Source of the DNA: a virus
Virus record (IMG/VR): IMGVR_UViG_3300044825_000195
Span: 1-32,417 of that record
DNA: 32,417 bases
Reading direction: 5' to 3' (one strand)
Every line of letters begins with the position of its first letter. Position 1 is the stretch's first letter. Below the pieces are notes generated by a model that was not told the DNA's origin, ran no database searches, and was given only the letters and a program-made list of their open reading frames with translations. The position numbers were made by a program, and so were the translations under genes. Positions 1 to 6,299 of this stretch are shown one piece after another.

Positions 1-91
1 GTATCTAGGGTCGGACTTGCTAAGAAAATAACCCGTCCCCGGTAAAGGCGTATGGGGGTATACGGGCTAGGAGGGGCGTAGAAGGGTTGGG

Positions 92-424
92 CTAGCGGTC
101 TAGGGGTTTATTGCTTCTACGTCTATTACAGCTTCTATGAGCTGGGAGAAGGATTGCTTGACTTCCAGCTTCGGCGGGAACTACGTGGTCTGCTTCAAAA
201 GGGTCATTTTCTTTCTTTCCTTCTCCGCACAAGTGGCAGAGAATCGCGGACTCACGGACTGCCCTAGCTCTACGGGCGTAGTCGCCTCCGTATTGCCCGG
301 TCTGGGCTTTCCTTATTCTTCTTCGCTCTTCGTGAATTACTTTTGCTTGCTCGGCGTGAGGCGGGCAGAGCGGGTCAGGGGAGAGAGTCCCGCATACCCG
401 GCAGGGCTTGGGAAACTTTCTCAA
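92..424 (-). CDS. HNH endonuclease at genome end
   Basis: A 110-residue HNH nuclease. It has an N-terminal CRVC zinc pair, then CHLC near residue 63, and the core DHVVP followed by HRSCNRRRSNK, which is the His-Asn-His / Cys arrangement of phage HNH proteins. Small HNH proteins of this type sit beside cos and assist terminase in HK97-like phages (established knowledge). Here the gene lies at one end of the window while terminase lies near the other, which fits a circularly joined map. Start is TTG, overlapping the stop of the upstream gene as TTGA, so translation is probably coupled. Role in packaging is inferred. Confidence 0.85.
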   Translation of the reverse strand: MRKFPKPCRVCGTLSPDPLCPPHAEQAKVIHEERRRIRKAQTGQYGGDYARRARAVRESAILCHLCGEGKKENDPFEADHVVPAEAGSQAILLPAHRSCNRRRSNKPLDR

Positions 425-681
425 TCTTCTTCTTCGTCGTAATCGTCTATCTCTTGGAGTAGCTCGGCGTAGCTCTGGTAGCTCATCTGGCTACCGACTA
501 AACCTATTGTGTGTCCTAGTAGCTTATGGTCAAGAACGTGTTCCTTTAGTTGGTCTTTGTTGTCAAAGTATCTGTTGGCGTAATCTCTAGGGCATTGGGA
601 GCAGACATAACTTGTACTTTCCCCGCAACCCGTCGGATAAATGTAGAGTTCGCTTCCGTGTCCGCGTCTTATAAATGCCAT
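421..681 (-). CDS. small C2H2-like zinc finger protein
   Basis: An 86-residue protein of unknown function. Residues 27-52 have a C-x2-C-x17-H-x3-H spacing (CSQC, then HVLDH) like a classical zinc finger. The C-terminus is very acidic (DDYDEEED). The ATG touches the stop of the FmdB-like gene upstream and the stop overlaps the HNH start, so it belongs to the leftward early operon. Zinc binding is inferred from spacing only. Confidence 0.65.
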   Translation of the reverse strand: MAFIRRGHGSELYIYPTGCGESTSYVCSQCPRDYANRYFDNKDQLKEHVLDHKLLGHTIGLVGSQMSYQSYAELLQEIDDYDEEED

Positions 682-851
682 TAGTCTTTTCCCCAGCCTT
701 TGCCTTCGAACCGGATAGGCGGGGCGTTGAATACTCGAACCATTACCTTTCCGCAGTTAGCGCAACCGGGCTTATGCTCCTCGGCGTCTACGCTTCTAGC
801 GATTGTAATTGTCATAGGACAATCGGGGCATTTGTATTCGTAAGTTGGCAC
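681..851 (-). CDS. FmdB-type zinc ribbon protein
   Basis: A 56-residue zinc ribbon. The N-terminus VPTYEYKCPDC, a second knuckle CANCG and the tail RVFNAPPIRFEGKGWGKD are the signature of the FmdB putative regulatory family. I chose the GTG at 851 because it gives the canonical family N-terminus, has AAAGGA about nine bases upstream and overlaps the preceding stop by one base (TAGTG). An in-frame start at 881 would add ten residues the family lacks. Members bind zinc; regulation is assumed but rarely shown. Confidence 0.8.
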   Translation of the reverse strand: MPTYEYKCPDCPMTITIARSVDAEEHKPGCANCGKVMVRVFNAPPIRFEGKGWGKD

Positions 852-1207
852 TATGCGGATTCCTTTAGAAAGTCTTCCCATTTTGTTTTATGGCTTGTTC
901 GGTAGCTTATGTCTAATCGCTCCAGCTCTAGTTCGCTAATCGGACTAACGACGTGCGAACGGTTTACGCAGTCCTTGTGTCCGCAGGTTCTTCTTCCGGG
1001 TAGGTAGAGTCTAAGCTTTTCGTCTATCGGATTGAAGTCTTCGTCTACTCTTCCGCGCCACGGTTGGCAGATGTCGCCGTCATACTTGATTTGGTATTGA
1101 GGCTTAGTGATTCGGCAGTCTGCGCATAGTCCGTTATAAGTTCCCCGCGCGATTCTTCTTTCGACCGCTTGTTCGCTAATCTCGATTCCGCAGCGATTAC
1201 ACATCAT
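851..1207 (-). CDS. double zinc-knuckle protein, degenerate HNH_3-like
   Basis: 118 residues with CNRCG at the N-terminus, CADC near residue 29, then CQPWRG and PGRRTCGHKDCVNRSHV. The last block resembles the C-terminal half of HNH_3 homing endonucleases (C..n..CvNP.HL), but the usual catalytic His before the Cys is replaced by Arg. The protein at 6797-7066 has the same order of blocks, so the two are paralogues. Two ATGs stand in tandem; the first overlaps the upstream stop (ATGA) and the second has better spacing to GAAGAGG. A DNA-binding or crippled-nuclease role is inferred. Confidence 0.7.
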   Translation of the reverse strand: MMCNRCGIEISEQAVERRIARGTYNGLCADCRITKPQYQIKYDGDICQPWRGRVDEDFNPIDEKLRLYLPGRRTCGHKDCVNRSHVVSPISELELERLDISYRTSHKTKWEDFLKESA

Positions 1208-1437
1208 ACCTCTTCAACTCTTTCTTTGATTAGGTCTATGATTAGTCCGAGGCTAAGACCTTCGTATCCTTCTTCTAGAAGGTCCATAAAGATATTAACT
1301 AGGTCTGAAGTGTCGTAGCAGGTTTGTAGTTCTTGTAGCGTATAGACGGTTTGGTTTACCTTGTAGAAGTTCTCCGTCTTTCCGTTCTTGATTTCTTCTA
1401 TTTCTGCTTCAGTTAGAAGCCTTGAGTTGTTGTTCAA
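1204..1437 (-). CDS. hypothetical acidic helical protein
   Basis: 77 residues, acidic, rich in predicted helix, no recognised motif. Start is TTG, supported by GAAGGGA seven bases upstream that lies in the end of the previous small gene. The stop overlaps the next start as ATGA. It is one of the short early genes. Confidence 0.6.
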   Translation of the reverse strand: MNNNSRLLTEAEIEEIKNGKTENFYKVNQTVYTLQELQTCYDTSDLVNIFMDLLEEGYEGLSLGLIIDLIKERVEEV

Positions 1438-1438
1438 T

Positions 1439-1546
1439 TTAGTTCCCTTCCGGGTCGTGAAGAAGGCAAAAGCTTAGTCCGTCCCAGATAAAGCCTCCTT
1501 CAACTTCCCAATCTATTTCTATTTGGCAGTCTTGGCATTTACTCAT
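1439..1546 (-). CDS. 35-aa CxxC protein
   Basis: A very short gene beginning MSKCQDCQIEIDW and ending CLLHDPEGN, with a CxxC knuckle and a later C-x3-H pair that could complete a zinc site. It has a strong ribosome binding site (AAGAAAGGGAAAA) before its ATG and fills the only gap between its neighbours, so it is probably real. Function unknown. Confidence 0.6.
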   Translation of the reverse strand: MSKCQDCQIEIDWEVEGGFIWDGLSFCLLHDPEGN

Positions 1547-1565
1547 TTTTCCCTTTCTTGTTTCT

Positions 1566-2729
1566 TTATAGTTTGTAGACGGTTCCCGTAAAGTCTATTT
1601 CTTTTTCTAAGAAGAAGGTCACAAGTCCCGGCTGACTATCTTCTCCGGCTTGCTTCTTCCACCAGCCGGAGCCGTTGTCCATTGTTGCTGCTTGAACCCA
1701 AAAGCGAGAAGTTCCCCGCGGGGTTGAACCTAGCTCGACGATTCGTAAGTGGTGGAAGTGTCCGCTTACCCCGATAGTTGCTGCGGCGACTGGTTGGTTT
1801 CCGAACGCTTGCTGTCGCCACCAAGTCGGAACTTGGTCGGGACGCGGGCTTTGATGTCCGTGCCAAAGTCCTAGAACGTGGAAACCGTCTTCGAAGATAT
1901 CTAGTGCTAGCGATTCGTCGTGCGGTTGTGGCTCTACGAACTTGATTGGCAGACCGACTTCGGAAGCTAACCGGGCTAAGGTTCGTCCTATATGAATTCC
2001 CCAATCGTCGGTTCCCTTGCCTATGCGTTGCTTATTTACTCTCATTTGACAATGGTTCGAAGCAACCGAAAGATAAACGATTTCGGGAACGTAGTCGCTA
2101 AGAGAGCGAAGGGTATTCCAAGCGAGAGTTGTCGCGAGGTCTACTTGCTCCATAATCGACAGGTCGTTTGTATAAAGCTGGTTAGCGTCGTTAGCGTTTA
2201 TAAAGTTTTCAATTGTATCTCCAACGTCGCAGAAGATAACCTTCGAAGGCTTTTCTTTCTTGACTTGTTGAATAAGCTTCGCCGTCGTTAGTTCAACGCG
2301 TTCGATTAGTTGCGCGGTTCCCCCACGGTGGTCTACCTTTCCAACCTGTAAGTCTGACCAGAGAATAACTAGGGCTTTATCGGTTGTTTGAACCTGTAAA
2401 GATTTCTTCTTATTTTTTATAGATTTCTTAGCTTCGGCATAGAGAAGTGGGAGGTCAATCCCGCTAATTCGTTTTCTAAACGTAAAGCGGAAAGAGGTTA
2501 GGAATTCTCCGCCTTCTTTCTGTTGCCACTTAGATACACGGGGAGTTCCGACTACTTCAAATTCTTCCGGGTTCATTCCGGCAGCTTCTAAGAATTCTTC
2601 GAAGGTCGCGGGGCTAGACGAATACGGAGTAGTTGCTTCGCCTTCGTTGCCGTCAAAGATTACTCCCGGACGACCGAACGGAGTTGGTTCGACTTTAGTA
2701 GCTGGCTTTAGGTTCTCTAACAAGAGCAT
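1566..2729 (-). CDS. calcineurin-like metallophosphoesterase
   Basis: A 387-residue metallophosphoesterase. The metal-binding motifs are in order: SDLQ at 125-128 (phage form with Gln for the usual His), GDTIEN at 170-175, SNH near 224-226, WHGH at 289-292 and GHFHH at 323-327. The first 110 residues are a separate domain of unknown role. The family hydrolyses phosphodiesters; whether the substrate is DNA, RNA or a nucleotide cannot be told. The gene overlaps the small HTH gene upstream by 13 bases, an arrangement I associate with phage HTH/phosphoesterase pairs. The ATG at 2729 sits very close to AGAAGGA; TTG two codons later has better spacing. Confidence 0.85.
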   Translation of the reverse strand: MLLLENLKPATKVEPTPFGRPGVIFDGNEGEATTPYSSSPATFEEFLEAAGMNPEEFEVVGTPRVSKWQQKEGGEFLTSFRFTFRKRISGIDLPLLYAEAKKSIKNKKKSLQVQTTDKALVILWSDLQVGKVDHRGGTAQLIERVELTTAKLIQQVKKEKPSKVIFCDVGDTIENFINANDANQLYTNDLSIMEQVDLATTLAWNTLRSLSDYVPEIVYLSVASNHCQMRVNKQRIGKGTDDWGIHIGRTLARLASEVGLPIKFVEPQPHDESLALDIFEDGFHVLGLWHGHQSPRPDQVPTWWRQQAFGNQPVAAATIGVSGHFHHLRIVELGSTPRGTSRFWVQAATMDNGSGWWKKQAGEDSQPGLVTFFLEKEIDFTGTVYKL

Positions 2730-2932
2730 TCCTTCTTTCGGTGGCGGAGGATTGAAACGTCGCTGATTCTTAGTCCCCTTGAGCTTAGTTCACGCGCAAG
2801 CCCTCCGGAAGTAAATTCTGGATTGCCTAGAGCTGCGTCAAGAATTGTTTGGTCTTTCTTCTCTAGCTTGTCCCGTAAGGTTCGAACCGCGCACGTTGCT
2901 ATTCGCTTCGAGGGTTTTAGGTCTTCTAGCAT
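2717..2932 (-). CDS. small helix-turn-helix protein
   Basis: 71 residues, basic. The stretch from TILDAALGNPEF through GLARELSSRGLRIS to VSILRHRKK reads as helix-turn-helix, with a basic C-terminus ending ECSC. Phage proteins with this core are often found directly before a metallophosphoesterase, as here. ATG with an excellent AGAAAGGGAAAT leader. DNA binding is inferred. Confidence 0.7.
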   Translation of the reverse strand: MLEDLKPSKRIATCAVRTLRDKLEKKDQTILDAALGNPEFTSGGLARELSSRGLRISDVSILRHRKKECSC

Positions 2933-2990
2933 TATTTCCCTTTCTAGGTTTGTTTCTAGCGTATTCGATACGTCCGACTTTTGCTGGGAT

Positions 2991-3089
2991 TTACTTCTTC
3001 TTTTTGCTAGCTAGCCAGTAGCGAAACCAGCGGAGTTCCCGCTTTAGGTTTAGAGGTTTACGCTCGGCACGGTGTCTACCCTTCGACAA
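2991..3089 (-). CDS. candidate 32-aa very basic peptide
   Basis: An open frame from a TTG that overlaps the end of the upstream gene. It gives a strongly basic 32-residue peptide starting SKGRHRAERK after the initiator and ending SKKKK. It fills an otherwise empty 140-base gap, but has no clear ribosome binding site. Low confidence. Confidence 0.3.
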   Translation of the reverse strand: MSKGRHRAERKPLNLKRELRWFRYWLASKKKK

Positions 3090-3216
3090 TTTCAATCACC
3101 CGCTCCAAAAGCTCGACGTCTAGATTCGTAATTATTACTCCGTCTTTGAGTAGCTCGCTAATGATTCGTTCCCTTTCGTCTCGGACGCCTTGAATGTATC
3201 CCTTGCCGAAAATCAT
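3076..3216 (-). CDS. small G-x3-ERxRI family protein
   Basis: 46 residues containing YIQGVRDERERIISELL, the clearest copy of a motif shared by several neighbours. I chose ATG 3216 because AAGAAG lies just before it and because the sequence upstream is taken by another gene in a different frame. A longer frame from 3267 would overlap that gene out of frame. Function unknown; probably a helical hairpin. Confidence 0.6.
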   Translation of the reverse strand: MIFGKGYIQGVRDERERIISELLKDGVIITNLDVELLERVIEIVEG

Positions 3217-3226
3217 TGTTCTTCTT

Positions 3227-3361
3227 CTACTCTTCTTCTCTTGCCAATTCGGTCTGAAGCCACTCATTGAATTTCACCATTTCCCTTTCTAGTTCGTTTA
3301 TCATTTCTTCGTAGGTTTGTAGCTCGATTAGCAGTAAATCTAGTTTCGTTTCTAAGTCCAT
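3227..3361 (-). CDS. 44-aa coiled-coil protein
   Basis: A short acidic, heptad-like protein starting MDLETKLDLLLIELQ and ending ELAREEE. It has a clear AAAGGA six bases before its ATG and overlaps the upstream gene by ten bases. Likely a single long helix. Function unknown. Confidence 0.6.
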   Translation of the reverse strand: MDLETKLDLLLIELQTYEEMINELEREMVKFNEWLQTELAREEE

Positions 3362-3564
3362 TTCAATTCCTTTACGTGTAGGTGTGCGCGCTTTAGTCCT
3401 AGATAGACTCCGGTAGCTTCGAAGCTGTCTAGCTCTCCGGGCTTCTCTTCGAACTCTTTGATTTCGTTTTCTAGCATTGTTAGGATTCTGCGACGTTCGT
3501 GTTGGATACCCGAGTTGAACGCGCGAACTGCGCTGCTTGCGATTATGTCTTGTAGGTCGCTCAT
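3352..3564 (-). CDS. small G-x3-ERxRI family protein
   Basis: 70 residues; carries FNSGIQHERRRILTMLE near the N-terminus, matching the shared motif of this gene cluster, followed by an acidic helix. AAAGGAGA precedes the ATG by six bases and the start overlaps the upstream stop (ATGA). Function unknown. Confidence 0.65.
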   Translation of the reverse strand: MSDLQDIIASSAVRAFNSGIQHERRRILTMLENEIKEFEEKPGELDSFEATGVYLGLKRAHLHVKELKWT

Positions 3565-3758
3565 TTCTGCTCTCCTTTGATTAGTGCTATTAGGTCAGAC
3601 TTAAACTCGCCAACCATTTCGTGTCCGTCTTCGTCAACGTAGGCAAGTTCCTCTAGCAACTCGATAATGCGTTCCCTTTCTTTCTTCCGTCCGTCTTCAA
3701 AAGCGTCTTGGCTAATATTCCAAATGATTTCGGAAACGCGGTCTACTACGCCACCCAT
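3561..3758 (-). CDS. small G-x3-ERxRI family protein
   Basis: 65 residues with FEDGRKKERERIIELLE in the middle, the best consensus member of the cluster family. Its ATG overlaps the preceding stop as TAATG and its own stop overlaps the next start. Function unknown. Confidence 0.65.
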   Translation of the reverse strand: MGGVVDRVSEIIWNISQDAFEDGRKKERERIIELLEELAYVDEDGHEMVGEFKSDLIALIKGEQK

Positions 3759-3868
3759 TAGTGAAAGTCCTCATCTGATTTACCGCAACCGTAGTCGTAG
3801 CAGTCTTGGCAGTAAAGGCGCGAATAAAGCTCCGTCTTGATACAAGAGCGACAAGCGCATTCGTTCAT
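3758..3868 (-). CDS. 36-aa cysteine-rich protein
   Basis: A tiny protein starting MNECACRSC and continuing with YCQDCYDYGCGK: seven Cys in 36 residues, arranged in CxC, CxxC and CxxC-like pairs, so probably a zinc-stabilised mini-domain. Start overlaps the upstream stop (ATGA) and the stop overlaps the next start (TAATG), so it is locked into the operon. Function unknown. Confidence 0.65.
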   Translation of the reverse strand: MNECACRSCIKTELYSRLYCQDCYDYGCGKSDEDFH

Positions 3869-4068
3869 AGTTTGCTTTCCCCTATTCTCTTTTCTTGTTC
3901 TTTCTTGTAGCGGTTTTCAATCTCGTTCTTTATGTCTTGGATATTGATTGGAAAGCCTTCGTGGTCTTCTATAAAGGTAAGGATATACTCGCGCTCTTCG
4001 CGTTGTCCGTTCTTCTTTCCCTGCTCAAGTCCTTCGTAGAATCCGCGAACATATTCTTCTTCGTTCAT
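3865..4068 (-). CDS. small G-x-ERxxI family protein
   Basis: 67 residues, highly charged. Contains YVRGFYEGLEQGKKNGQREE leading into REYILTFIE, a longer version of the motif shared with its neighbours. ATG and stop both overlap adjacent genes by four bases. Function unknown. Confidence 0.65.
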   Translation of the reverse strand: MNEEEYVRGFYEGLEQGKKNGQREEREYILTFIEDHEGFPINIQDIKNEIENRYKKEQEKRIGESKL

Positions 4069-4256
4069 TCTTCTTCCCTTCTTGGTCTGCGGTCTATCTT
4101 GTTGAATTCCTCGATTAGTAGATTCAGCGTCCCCGGGTCAAGTAATCCCTGAAGTGTTAGGAATTCGAGAGTGTTCTCTAACGCTTGCTGTTCTTCCCGA
4201 CGTCCTCGGTTATAAATTGCTAGTTCGTTATCGGATAGAGTCGCCAGCGTAAACAT
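4065..4256 (-). CDS. small paralogue, divergent motif
   Basis: 63 residues; IYNRGRREEQQALENTLEFL is a divergent form of the cluster motif, and the C-terminus is charged (RRPRREEE). GAGGAG lies ten bases before the ATG. It overlaps the upstream gene by 29 bases. Function unknown. Confidence 0.6.
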   Translation of the reverse strand: MFTLATLSDNELAIYNRGRREEQQALENTLEFLTLQGLLDPGTLNLLIEEFNKIDRRPRREEE

Positions 4257-4464
4257 CGGGATTCAACTCCTCTACTAACTCGATTATCTTTGCTACTGCC
4301 TTAGTTGGAATTGGATTGGTCGCTTTGATTAGGCGAAGGATTTCGTCGCGCATAAGCAACCGTCCCATATGAATTCCGTCTTGTCTAGCGGTCTGAAATG
4401 TGTATTGGTTCGGGTTGTAGTCGTCAGTTCCAAACTCGATATTCGGGTCAGTCTTGCTTGTCAT
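4228..4464 (-). CDS. small paralogue, divergent motif
   Basis: 78 residues. After an acidic N-terminus it has ARQDGIHMGRLLMRDEILRL, a weaker copy of the G...R..I motif, and a second helix KAVAKIIELVEEL like the end of the 46-aa neighbour. AGAAAGGAA precedes the ATG. Function unknown. Confidence 0.6.
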   Translation of the reverse strand: MTSKTDPNIEFGTDDYNPNQYTFQTARQDGIHMGRLLMRDEILRLIKATNPIPTKAVAKIIELVEELNPDVYAGDSIR

Positions 4465-4633
4465 TTTTGTTCCTTTCTAAGAACTGTCTTTCTAAGTGGT
4501 TTAGAAGTTGTATCTGTGCGGTATAACGATAGAGGGCTAGAGCCGGATTGTCGTTGCGAATCTCGTTTTGCTCTTTTGCGTATTCGTGTCCAACCTTTAG
4601 AATCCGGCGAAGGACAAATTCAACTTCGTTCAT
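4448..4633 (-). CDS. small helical protein
   Basis: 61 residues from MNEVEFVLRRILKVG. The ATG at 4633 has GAGG eight bases upstream and overlaps the stop of the membrane-protein gene as ATGA; an earlier in-frame start at 4666 would run back through that gene and lacks a site. Possible distant member of the cluster family (ILKVGHEYAKEQNEI). Function unknown. Confidence 0.6.
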   Translation of the reverse strand: MNEVEFVLRRILKVGHEYAKEQNEIRNDNPALALYRYTAQIQLLNHLERQFLERNKNDKQD

Positions 4634-4788
4634 AGGTATTTCCTCGCTAAGTAATCTACGAACCAAATTCCCGTTCCGATAAAGGCGAAGACTCCAAGAG
4701 TGTATCCAAGAAGAACGTCCGTCTTTTGAAGTTCCAAGCTACCTAGCAAGATAGCTGCGAACAAAATAAAGAATCCAAATATCTTCAT
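4630..4788 (-). CDS. 52-aa two-helix membrane protein
   Basis: Starts MKIFGFFILFAAILLG, then a short charged loop (LELQKTD), then a second hydrophobic helix GYTLGVFAFIGTGIWFV and a basic tail ARKYL. Its ATG overlaps the upstream stop (TAATG) and its TGA overlaps the next ATG, so it is a real member of the operon. Possibly acts at the host membrane early in infection; function unknown. Confidence 0.65.
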   Translation of the reverse strand: MKIFGFFILFAAILLGSLELQKTDVLLGYTLGVFAFIGTGIWFVDYLARKYL

Positions 4789-5015
4789 TACGCCATTACC
4801 TTTCTTTCAATTTCTTCTCTTAGTGTCTTGTAGGTTTCCCGGGCTAGTCGTTCGTTTAGTTCTCCGTCTAGCGTTGTAAACCATTCGTCCCAATGCGCTC
4901 CGCCGTTTTTGATTTCAACCCGGTAAACGCGTCCTGTTTCTGCGTTGTTATGTGTTAGCTCGACGAAACTACCTTCTTCGGTTTCAAGTCGATTTATTAC
5001 GGTTATCTTTTTCAT
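4788..5015 (-). CDS. hypothetical early protein
   Basis: 75 residues. The first half looks like a small beta-sheet (ITVINRLETEEGSFVELT, then RVYRVEIKNGGAHW), the second half is helical and charged. AGGAAAAGA precedes its ATG. No family recognised. Confidence 0.6.
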   Translation of the reverse strand: MKKITVINRLETEEGSFVELTHNNAETGRVYRVEIKNGGAHWDEWFTTLDGELNERLARETYKTLREEIERKVMA

Positions 5016-5221
5016 TCTTTTCCTAAGTCGTGAGCTTCTTTACCGGATTCGTCTTGAATCCAAAAGCGGTCGTAATCAATCGCCCAAGTGCCGTCCATTT
5101 CTAGGTAATCCCCGTTCTGAAACTTTACGTCGGCTTGCTCTAGTGCGTCGTCTTGGTCTACTGCCGATTCAATTTGTGTTTCTACCCAAATAATTACCGG
5201 ACGTTGAACTGTGTATTTCAT
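5012..5221 (-). CDS. hypothetical early protein
   Basis: 69 residues, acidic; starts MKYTVQRPVIIWVETQIE and contains DDALEQADVKF then GTWAIDYDRFW. The beta-alpha-beta look recalls small phage proteins of unknown role. Strong AGAAAGGGAAAAGAA leader before the ATG. Confidence 0.6.
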   Translation of the reverse strand: MKYTVQRPVIIWVETQIESAVDQDDALEQADVKFQNGDYLEMDGTWAIDYDRFWIQDESGKEAHDLGKE

Positions 5222-5235
5222 TTCTTTTCCCTTTC

Positions 5236-5478
5236 TTACTTTGCTACTAGCGGAAAGATTCCGTAGCTTGCGTAGATATCTAGCTTGTCTGCTTTTCTAT
5301 TGAAGGCGTTGCCAAATCTTTTCGCTGCCTTTAGGTCGTCAAAGAAACGGACGACGTGTTCAATTTCGGAAGTTGCTTCAACCATAAATTCAACTCCGTC
5401 CGGAGCCTCGATAGTTGAACGAACGGTCTTGGGAACTCCCATTAGTCTTTGAACTGATTCGTAAGTGTAAGTTGTCAT
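5236..5478 (-). CDS. hypothetical early protein
   Basis: 80 residues, no recognised motif. Mixed alpha/beta, with DDLKAAKRFGNAFNRKADK as a likely helix. AAGGAAAGGGAAAACAA precedes the ATG, a strong ribosome binding site. Second gene of the early operon. Confidence 0.6.
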   Translation of the reverse strand: MTTYTYESVQRLMGVPKTVRSTIEAPDGVEFMVEATSEIEHVVRFFDDLKAAKRFGNAFNRKADKLDIYASYGIFPLVAK

Positions 5479-5506
5479 TTGTTTTCCCTTTCCTTGCGGG
5501 GGAGGC

Positions 5507-5704
5507 TTACGCCTCTACCCTTCTGCCTTTTAGAATCTGTATTGCTACGGTGCTAATGTGAAATTCGCTTAGTGAATCGAAGATTTGACCTAGAGCCATT
5601 GAACCGACTCCGTTTTCTTCTACTGGTGCGATACTTGCGCCATCTGCGTCGTCGTATACGTAGAATTTTTGACCTTCGAATTCAACTTCGTACTTGTCTG
5701 ACAT
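5507..5704 (-). CDS. first gene of early operon, hypothetical
   Basis: 65 acidic residues starting MSDKYEVEFEGQKFYVYDD. I chose ATG 5704 because AAGAAAGGGAAAC lies directly upstream. An in-frame start at 5785 would extend the protein back through the promoter. No family recognised. It is the first gene after the promoter at 5746-5776 and so probably the earliest and strongest expressed of the set. Confidence 0.65.
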   Translation of the reverse strand: MSDKYEVEFEGQKFYVYDDADGASIAPVEENGVGSMALGQIFDSLSEFHISTVAIQILKGRRVEA

Positions 5705-5745
5705 TTTGTTTCCCTTTCTTAGCCCCGGCTTTTCCGGATAGTTCC

Positions 5746-5776
5746 AGTATACGGGAAATTTAGGAATTTCCAGCAA
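5746..5776 (-). promoter_or_regulatory. leftward early promoter
   Basis: On the minus strand a -10 element TATACT (5751-5746) is preceded by TTGCTG (5776-5771) with a 19-base spacer, 42 bases before the first gene of the small-gene operon. The region upstream is very A/T-rich with phased AAATTTC repeats. The -10 is good and the spacer long, so the promoter may need an activator. Confidence 0.55.
5754..5771. promoter_or_regulatory. inverted repeat in promoter spacer, candidate operator
   Basis: A perfect 7-base inverted repeat GGAAATT-TAGG-AATTTCC fills the spacer between the -10 and -35 of the leftward promoter. Two further direct copies of AAATTTCT follow at 5784 and 5794, ten bases apart. 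The position suggests a regulator binding site; the regulator is not identified. Confidence 0.45.
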
Positions 5777-5871
5777 TTTTGACAAATTTCTCTAAATTTC
5801 TAAGGATTTTACCAAATCGTTATAATTTGGGCGCGCTCGAATGCTTGTTCGATAGATTTGGAGCCGTAGAA

Positions 5872-5890
5872 CGCCCGTAGGCGGGTTTTT
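5872..5890 (+). terminator. possible plus-strand terminator
   Basis: Plus strand CGCCCGTAGGCGGG can fold as a short GC stem and is followed directly by TTTTT. There is no plus-strand protein gene here. It lies just beyond the end of the rusA-like gene, so it could also work weakly for the minus strand, where no T-tract follows. Confidence 0.35.
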
Positions 5891-6299
5891 AGGGCTTGTC
5901 TAAGGTATTTACCCTAATCAAAGCCCCAGCCCCTCTATGGTCAGCGTAGACCTTTGTAGCGGTGAGTCTTACAATCCGGGAATCGTCGGAGTAGATTCCG
6001 GCGTCGGTCAGGGAATCGGCTACCGCGCGAACGAGTTTGTCGAGGTCTGGCATTACGGCGGGAAAGTCGCGCCCGGGAGCCGACTTCGGGCGGGGAAGAT
6101 AAAAGATTACGGAGAGTTCAACCGGAGCGTCTATTGGCTTCCAATCCTCGGGGAGCAAGTCAAGGGCTGCGAAGACTACTGCGTTGCGCCAGCGTTTATG
6201 CTTAGTTGAATTTACTTGAACGATTCGCCCGTTTATTACGGAGTGCGAACCTTGAGAAGCCGGGTCGCCAAATACTTCGATAAGCAATTCAAGCGGCAT
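5889..6299 (-). CDS. rusA: RusA-like Holliday junction resolvase
   Basis: 136 residues. The core PDLDKLVRAVADSL followed by GIYSDDSRIV is the RusA active-site region: Asp85 and Asp87 match the first acidic pair, Asp106 the last, and Arg91 stands where the E. coli enzyme has an essential Lys. The family cuts four-way DNA junctions as a dimer and in phages resolves recombination or replication intermediates before packaging. It overlaps the 51-aa membrane-protein gene by 11 bases and ends the replication operon. Confidence 0.9.
   Translation of the reverse strand: MPLELLIEVFGDPASQGSHSVINGRIVQVNSTKHKRWRNAVVFAALDLLPEDWKPIDAPVELSVIFYLPRPKSAPGRDFPAVMPDLDKLVRAVADSLTDAGIYSDDSRIVRLTATKVYADHRGAGALIRVNTLDKP

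Noticed and set aside
1636-2004. 122-codon minus-strand frame inside the metallophosphoesterase gene
   Set aside because: Arg/Ser-rich product in another frame of a gene with clear motifs; no start signal.
3217-3267. N-terminal extension of the 46-aa gene to 3267
   Set aside because: The same DNA codes in another frame for the 44-aa coiled-coil gene, which has a much better ribosome binding site.
5833-5890. tRNA-like GTTCGATAGA in the intergenic region
   Set aside because: No acceptor stem or anticodon arm can be formed around it.
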